Positions 17,178-21,251 of a stretch of 21,251 nucleotides of DNA are shown piece by piece. A program made the translations under genes and the position numbers. Position 1 is the first letter of the stretch, and every line of letters starts with the position of its first letter. The notes beneath the pieces were generated by a model. It did no database searches and was not told the DNA's origin. It saw nothing but the letters and a program-made list of their open reading frames with translations. Source of the stretch: Saccoglossus kowalevskii (lineage: Eukaryota > Hemichordata > Enteropneusta > Harrimaniidae); assembly GCF_000003605.2 (NCBI RefSeq), contig NW_003132877.1, positions 54,112 to 75,362 on the forward strand, in the 5' to 3' direction.

Positions 17178-18890
17178 TTACTGTACGCGATGTTCAAGCC
17201 AGTCTTCATTCAAATTCAGTCTAGCAAACACGTCCCGGGACATGCTCTTCTGATCTATTTTGCCGCTTGGGAGTTCCGGAAAATCATCAAAGATCATTAC
17301 ATGTTTTGGAATACAATTGTATGTATCATTATTACGAATGTAGAAATCCTTCAGCTCGTCGCAGCAGGAGGACGTAGCTTCTTCAATCAAGCAAACGCAA
17401 GCACAGAAGTCTTCTTGGAATTCGTCATCTGGTACTGGCACTATGCAAGCGGCCTTGACATTGGGATGACTTAAAATATAGTCCAAAAGAATGGCATAGT
17501 ACATCTTGTTTCCTCCTTTCACGATGACATCTTCTGTTTTTCCAACAATAGTTATATAACCGTTGCTGTTTATCTTAGCTATATCACCTGGTTTATACCA
17601 CCCATCAATGCTTTTAGCTTTCTTCGTCTTCTCTTCATCCTGAATATATGAGCAAAATATGAAATTGCTGCGGATAAGTAGCTCCCCCAGTGTGTTGAAT
17701 GGTACCATTCTACCATTTTCATTCACTATTTTAACTTCGGTGTGACCAAGTGGGCGCCCGACTGTATCAATAACTTCTTTTTCATTCAATGTGACATTTC
17801 TCCCGCTTGTGCATAAGGTCTCAGATGACCCATAAATAATTAACACCTTGGCTTGAAATAGTGTGCTTATATTCTTGATAAAGTCTGGTGCGAGTGTGGT
17901 GCCACCAGTCAGAATAGAATGAAGAGATGAGTAATCATATTGATCTATGTTGTCATGATGTAGAAGGTTATAGAGACTTCGATAACCGGAAAACAATACA
18001 GTGCAACGTTCATCTTGTATTGCAGTCATTGTATCTCGCACGTTTGCACCAGGGGAAATGATAACTGATGTCATTCCCAATATTACAGGGACAATGTGTG
18101 CTATTTCTGAATTGCAATGGGACAGTGATGGATTAGCAGACAGTAGGATGTCATCCGTCGTCCATCCAAATCGATCTGCGCTCATTATGTAAGCGTTGTG
18201 ATTTGCTAAATATGTATGGAGTGTGCCCTTTGATGGCCCAGTGGTCCCGGAAGTATAGAAAACGGTATAGAGGTCACCAAACTCGACCATTTTGCGGGTT
18301 TCTTCCAGTAGCTTTTGACCACCTTCAGGATCCACGTCGCCTATATTCATGACCTGGTCTATAGATTTCCACCTGCCTTGAGCTGCCGAAACGTTAGTGA
18401 TTATCTGTTGAAGTTTCAATTCCTTTGTTTGTAGTATTCCAGAACCTGATTTTTTCAAATCCGGTATGATTTGACCCAATCGCTTGTATACATCACCATC
18501 ACTGGTACCAATAACCAGAGCAACGCACTCACTTTTTAACATACTATTTTTCAGCTTATCATTTGGCAAGGCGATGTGAAATCGTGCCAGTATCACGCCA
18601 ATCGTTGCAGCAGCCATCTGCACCAATATATATTCAGGTGCACATGATGACAAAATACCCAAAGTGTCACCTCGTTTTAATCCAACACATAGAAACCCAG
18701 TGGCTAATGCACTCACTTGCCTATGCAAATCTGCAAATGTTAGTCGTATCTTTTCAACCGGAAAGATATAGGCCTCTTTATGTGGCGTTTTTCTTGCGAA
18801 CAAATCAAGCATGTCTCCAGTTGTAGCTGCTACTAGAGGAACACTGGATGTTGAGTGATAATAACTCTTGTTCATTGCTATATTCATCAT
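17178..18890 (-). CDS. ACSF2-like acyl-CoA synthetase (AMP-binding)
   Basis: This 570-residue ANL-superfamily enzyme is predicted to activate a carboxylic acid, probably medium-chain, with ATP and join it to CoA. Motifs in order: phosphate loop YTSGTTGPSKG (212-222), NPSLSHCNS with its His (253-261), GGTTLAP (329-335), YGSSE (353-357), WYKPGD with ribose-binding Asp436, hinge GKTEDVIVKGG (450-460), and PSGK with catalytic Lys544. The order and N-terminus (SYYHSTSSVPL) match ACSF2 best. It is divergent: the hinge has GK where GR is usual, YYAILLD replaces YPAEIE, and the VNPAY block is FHIAL. ACSF2 has about 615 residues with a mitochondrial presequence; here only about 8 residues precede the conserved start, so the protein may be cytosolic or the presequence may sit on an upstream exon. 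No PTS1 (ends HRVQ). The coding region has no intron, unlike vertebrate ACSF2. ATG at 18890 was chosen; ATGs at codons 2 and 6 are alternatives, and TAA closes the frame upstream. Confidence 0.93.
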   Translation of the reverse strand: MMNIAMNKSYYHSTSSVPLVAATTGDMLDLFARKTPHKEAYIFPVEKIRLTFADLHRQVSALATGFLCVGLKRGDTLGILSSCAPEYILVQMAAATIGVILARFHIALPNDKLKNSMLKSECVALVIGTSDGDVYKRLGQIIPDLKKSGSGILQTKELKLQQIITNVSAAQGRWKSIDQVMNIGDVDPEGGQKLLEETRKMVEFGDLYTVFYTSGTTGPSKGTLHTYLANHNAYIMSADRFGWTTDDILLSANPSLSHCNSEIAHIVPVILGMTSVIISPGANVRDTMTAIQDERCTVLFSGYRSLYNLLHHDNIDQYDYSSLHSILTGGTTLAPDFIKNISTLFQAKVLIIYGSSETLCTSGRNVTLNEKEVIDTVGRPLGHTEVKIVNENGRMVPFNTLGELLIRSNFIFCSYIQDEEKTKKAKSIDGWYKPGDIAKINSNGYITIVGKTEDVIVKGGNKMYYAILLDYILSHPNVKAACIVPVPDDEFQEDFCACVCLIEEATSSCCDELKDFYIRNNDTYNCIPKHVMIFDDFPELPSGKIDQKSMSRDVFARLNLNEDWLEHRVQ

Positions 18891-19304
18891 GCTGTTGCTC
18901 GGTAAACACTGCAGATAAATATGAAGTAATACTTAGTCTGTATAATCGCACTGTTATTAATTAAATTAAATTAATTACTTACGACATTTATTCAGAGATC
19001 ATTGAAGTCAGGCAATGAAATATAATGTAAAAGAAAAAGAAACGTCATCGAATCAACGACAATGAGTCACCAACAAATAGACAGAATGGAGTACCCGTTC
19101 TATTTAGATATATTTACTTCAAAATAGCTGAGAAGTTATGTTATGTATTGAAATATCATATGATGTTTGTACTTACCTTTAGTGAAAATATTCAAATATT
19201 ACAGTACAGTATGAATTTTCTGTTTGTGAACATCCAGCCAGGACGAGATAATACAGATTATACAAAAATAGATTTGTAATTAACATATTATTCCACATTT
19301 GCAT
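18891..19304 (-). promoter_or_regulatory. 5' region of the acyl-CoA synthetase: 5' exon, intron, promoter
   Basis: On the minus strand a strong donor AAAG|GTAAGTAC (exon end 19177) pairs with an acceptor TTATCTGCAG (AG at 18910-18909), a 268-bp intron. The main exon then starts at 18908, 18 nt before ATG, and is open in frame back to the acceptor. The upstream exon has stops in the joined frame, so it is a leader; it carries a 13-codon upstream ORF starting at 19233. TATAAT at 19262-19257 and an octamer ATGCAAAT at 19304-19297 could be promoter elements, placing the start near 19230. A second donor-like site, GTAAGT, lies at 18979-18974. Confidence 0.4.
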
Positions 19305-20061
19305 ATTATAATATGACCATAAAAATAATAAAATGCTAATAAAATGTAGTAGTAAACTACCTCTTTATAACAATTATTAGCAAGAAAGTTGTTGTTGGTG
19401 CTTGAAATATGTTTAAGTCATGGTAGCTGAGATTTTCAAATACTGTAAAAGGATAAATTATTCACTGGGTTTTAACTTTGTTTATTTCTCGGACTGGAAA
19501 ATGCGCTAAATTAAAGTCCAGTGAATATGTAAAATTCGGCATAGAAATAATAAAACCATGAATTTGGAATCCACGGGGTATGCCTGAAATGGGAATTCAG
19601 TGAAATTTAAACCCACTAAAAATTAGCCATTCTAAAGTCAGGGATGTAATATTGCCATATTCTGAATAAATGCTGGTATTTTAGTGTGCAGGGCAATTGT
19701 ACATGTAAGCCATCATCCAGTGCGTTCTAATGAGCGCCTAAGAGATACAAAAATAGCTCATTGCCTAGTAAACCAGGTTCTATGTGGGTGCTGAGTACGA
19801 TTTGAAAAAGATATGCAGAGTTGCAAAAGACCATTTTATATTATATGAAGAGTGCAAAACAAAATGATACATAATACATGTTTTAAAATATTGTTGATAC
19901 TTGTTGATATTCCATGTCAATATATCGTCTTTCAAATGAAAGCTGAATAAAAAAATATCTACTTATTATGTTCAATTGCTAGCTCGTAAATTAAAATTTA
20001 AATTATTATGCCTAATACAATGAATATTAAAAAAACATAACTTGTTCCTGCATGGAATATA
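19305..20061. other. no supported gene
   Basis: AT-rich, with no recognisable reading frame or RNA gene. Around 19440-19620 several short related words recur (CCAGTGAAT, TTCAGTGAAATTTAAACCCA, TTCACTGGGTTTTAA), in part as inverted matches, suggesting an old repeat. Confidence 0.35.
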
Positions 20062-20285
20062 TTATGTAATGGTGGAGGAGATTATGTAACACAAGTCATG
20101 AATGACACTGCCTTCGCTAGTTGTCATTCTAAAGTTGCATGGACATAAATTGGCAAACGTGATTTCTATAGCATTTTCGTATTTATAGCACTCTCCATCC
20201 AGGTCAGCATTATTCTCAGCAAGGAAACCAGATAGCACCAAACCAGTACAACAGGTAAAATGACAAGGAAGTATACAAATCAGAT
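20062..20285 (-). CDS. weak candidate terminal exon, unknown protein
   Basis: A splice acceptor (ACATATTTGCAG, AG at 20287-20286) opens onto a phase-2 frame of 73 codons ending in TAA at 20064-20062. The peptide is Cys-rich at its start (CILPCHFTCCTGLVLSGF), then acidic (ENNADLDGECYKYENA). A second frame over the first 100 nt encodes a convincing transmembrane-like run (FLVILPVVLVWCYLVSLL) ending in TAG, but its frame has TGA right after the acceptor. No ATG start, no upstream exon with a matching donor, and no poly(A) signal nearby were found. It could be a worn exon, a chance frame or 3' UTR. I recognise no family. Confidence 0.2.
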
Positions 20286-20287
20286 CT

Positions 20288-21132
20288 GCAAATATGTAGA
20301 GTCAGTGTTGTGTCTGTTTGGATAAATTAGTTTGGGGCCCTGGATCAGTTTCAATATCTCTAATAAGGACAAGATTATTTCTCATACGACAATGATACAA
20401 ATAAAGTGCAAAAATCCAGAAGAATATTATCAAGTTTTTATTATCATACATTAATATTAACAAATCATGTGAAATTTTATGTACAGAGAAAACACATATT
20501 TATGCTTTGGTTGACAGAACTTCTCAAAGTAAAAAAAAGAGGACCTGCGAAACTTTATACAATTGTCAGACACGCAGTGAATAGTACCGGTATGTTTTTG
20601 TAATAATGTAGTTCCAGTGCCTTTGCTTTCTGAGAAAAAAAGAACATTTAGTCCAAAGTAAGCAGAGGTTGTAGCATATGTGCTCCCATTGGCTGTTAGA
20701 TTTAATTAAAAAAGATATTTGAGTCTTTTTAGTACGAAAAAATATTACTTAATAAATTGATACCAGCCAGAAAAAAATTGCAGTTCACACTGTACTATTT
20801 TAAACATGTTCTGCCAAAGTCTAGGATGAACTAATTCAACAGTTTCCACTCTACAAAGTTGTCAAATTAATATTCACAGGATTCTGCAAAAATAAAATAT
20901 TAAGAATGTGCAAAAAGCCAGAGTACTTGTGCCGAAAATTTCACTTGAGCTGAACCAAATGGATGCCAAGCTATCAAAAGTAATAAAAAAAAACTATTGA
21001 GAGAAATACAAAAAAACTACATTTAATGTAAAACAGCAGATAGAAGGGCATAAAAAACTAATCGGCAGAGGCAGTGATCATGTAACCTAAGTTTATGTCA
21101 AATTTCCTTTGAACTGGATTGCATTGTCTCAG
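20288..21132. other. no supported gene
   Basis: AT-rich DNA with short A runs. The 65-codon plus frame at 20406-20603 shows no known motif and opens in poor context. Confidence 0.35.
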
Positions 21133-21163
21133 ATTGGCTGCTAATTTGCATATTAATTTGCAT
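21133..21163. promoter_or_regulatory. inverted CCAAT box and two octamer motifs
   Basis: ATTGG at 21133-21137 (CCAAT on the minus strand) is followed by two perfect octamers ATTTGCAT at 21144-21151 and 21156-21163, 12 bp apart. Octamers bind POU-domain factors. No gene start is attached in the window, so function is unproven. Confidence 0.3.
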
Positions 21164-21251
21164 ACTAATTAACATATTGTAGTTGTATTAAAATATTATA
21201 TAAAATAATATCCGGAGTTTTGAAAAAAAAATTAATATTAAGTCAACATCA

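Overview
The window is low-GC, repeat-rich nuclear DNA from an animal. Coding exons carry canonical GT..AG splice signals, a non-LTR retrotransposon and several cut-and-paste transposon remnants are present, and the only long reading frame is an acyl-CoA synthetase of the metazoan ACSF2 type. The LINE proteins, a C1q-like fragment and the overall texture look most like a bivalve or other lophotrochozoan. That placement is inference from memory of such families, not a search result.

Layout. 1-1460: a candidate small secreted-protein gene on the minus strand (TATA box, signal-peptide exon ending in a perfect splice donor). 1932-2900: a 969-bp element with 30-bp terminal inverted repeats and an exact 7-bp target duplication, not previously typed here. 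3123-3400: a decayed C1q-like domain fragment. 3474-3932 and 9296-9748: two diverged copies of one interspersed repeat. 4605-7260: a 5'-truncated, frameshifted LINE (endonuclease C-terminus, reverse transcriptase, C-terminal zinc motif, 3' UTR). 7395-8790: two head-to-tail copies of a repeat of about 750 bp, with a third, internally deleted copy at 10180-10440. 8890-9295: a GC-richer fold-back island. 10462-10980: a degenerate minisatellite of about 75 bp.

11196-13825 holds three exons of a membrane-type guanylyl cyclase catalytic domain, in order and still split by introns but broken by a stop codon and a frameshift. The long gap between its first two exons is explained by a 1,773-bp insertion (11291-13063) with 18-bp terminal inverted repeats and a candidate 4-bp TGAT target duplication. 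Removing it leaves an intron of about 330 bp.

17178-18890 (minus) is the one clearly intact gene: a 570-residue ACSF2-like acyl-CoA synthetase in a single coding exon, probably preceded by a non-coding 5' exon at about 19177-19235. The right end is AT-rich, with a weak candidate terminal exon at 20062-20285 and a pair of octamer motifs at 21144-21163.

There is no operon-like cooperation between genes and no sign of a new multi-gene system. The hidden content is mainly the guanylyl cyclase pseudogene, the two inverted-repeat elements and the signal-peptide exon, none of which is visible as a long ORF.
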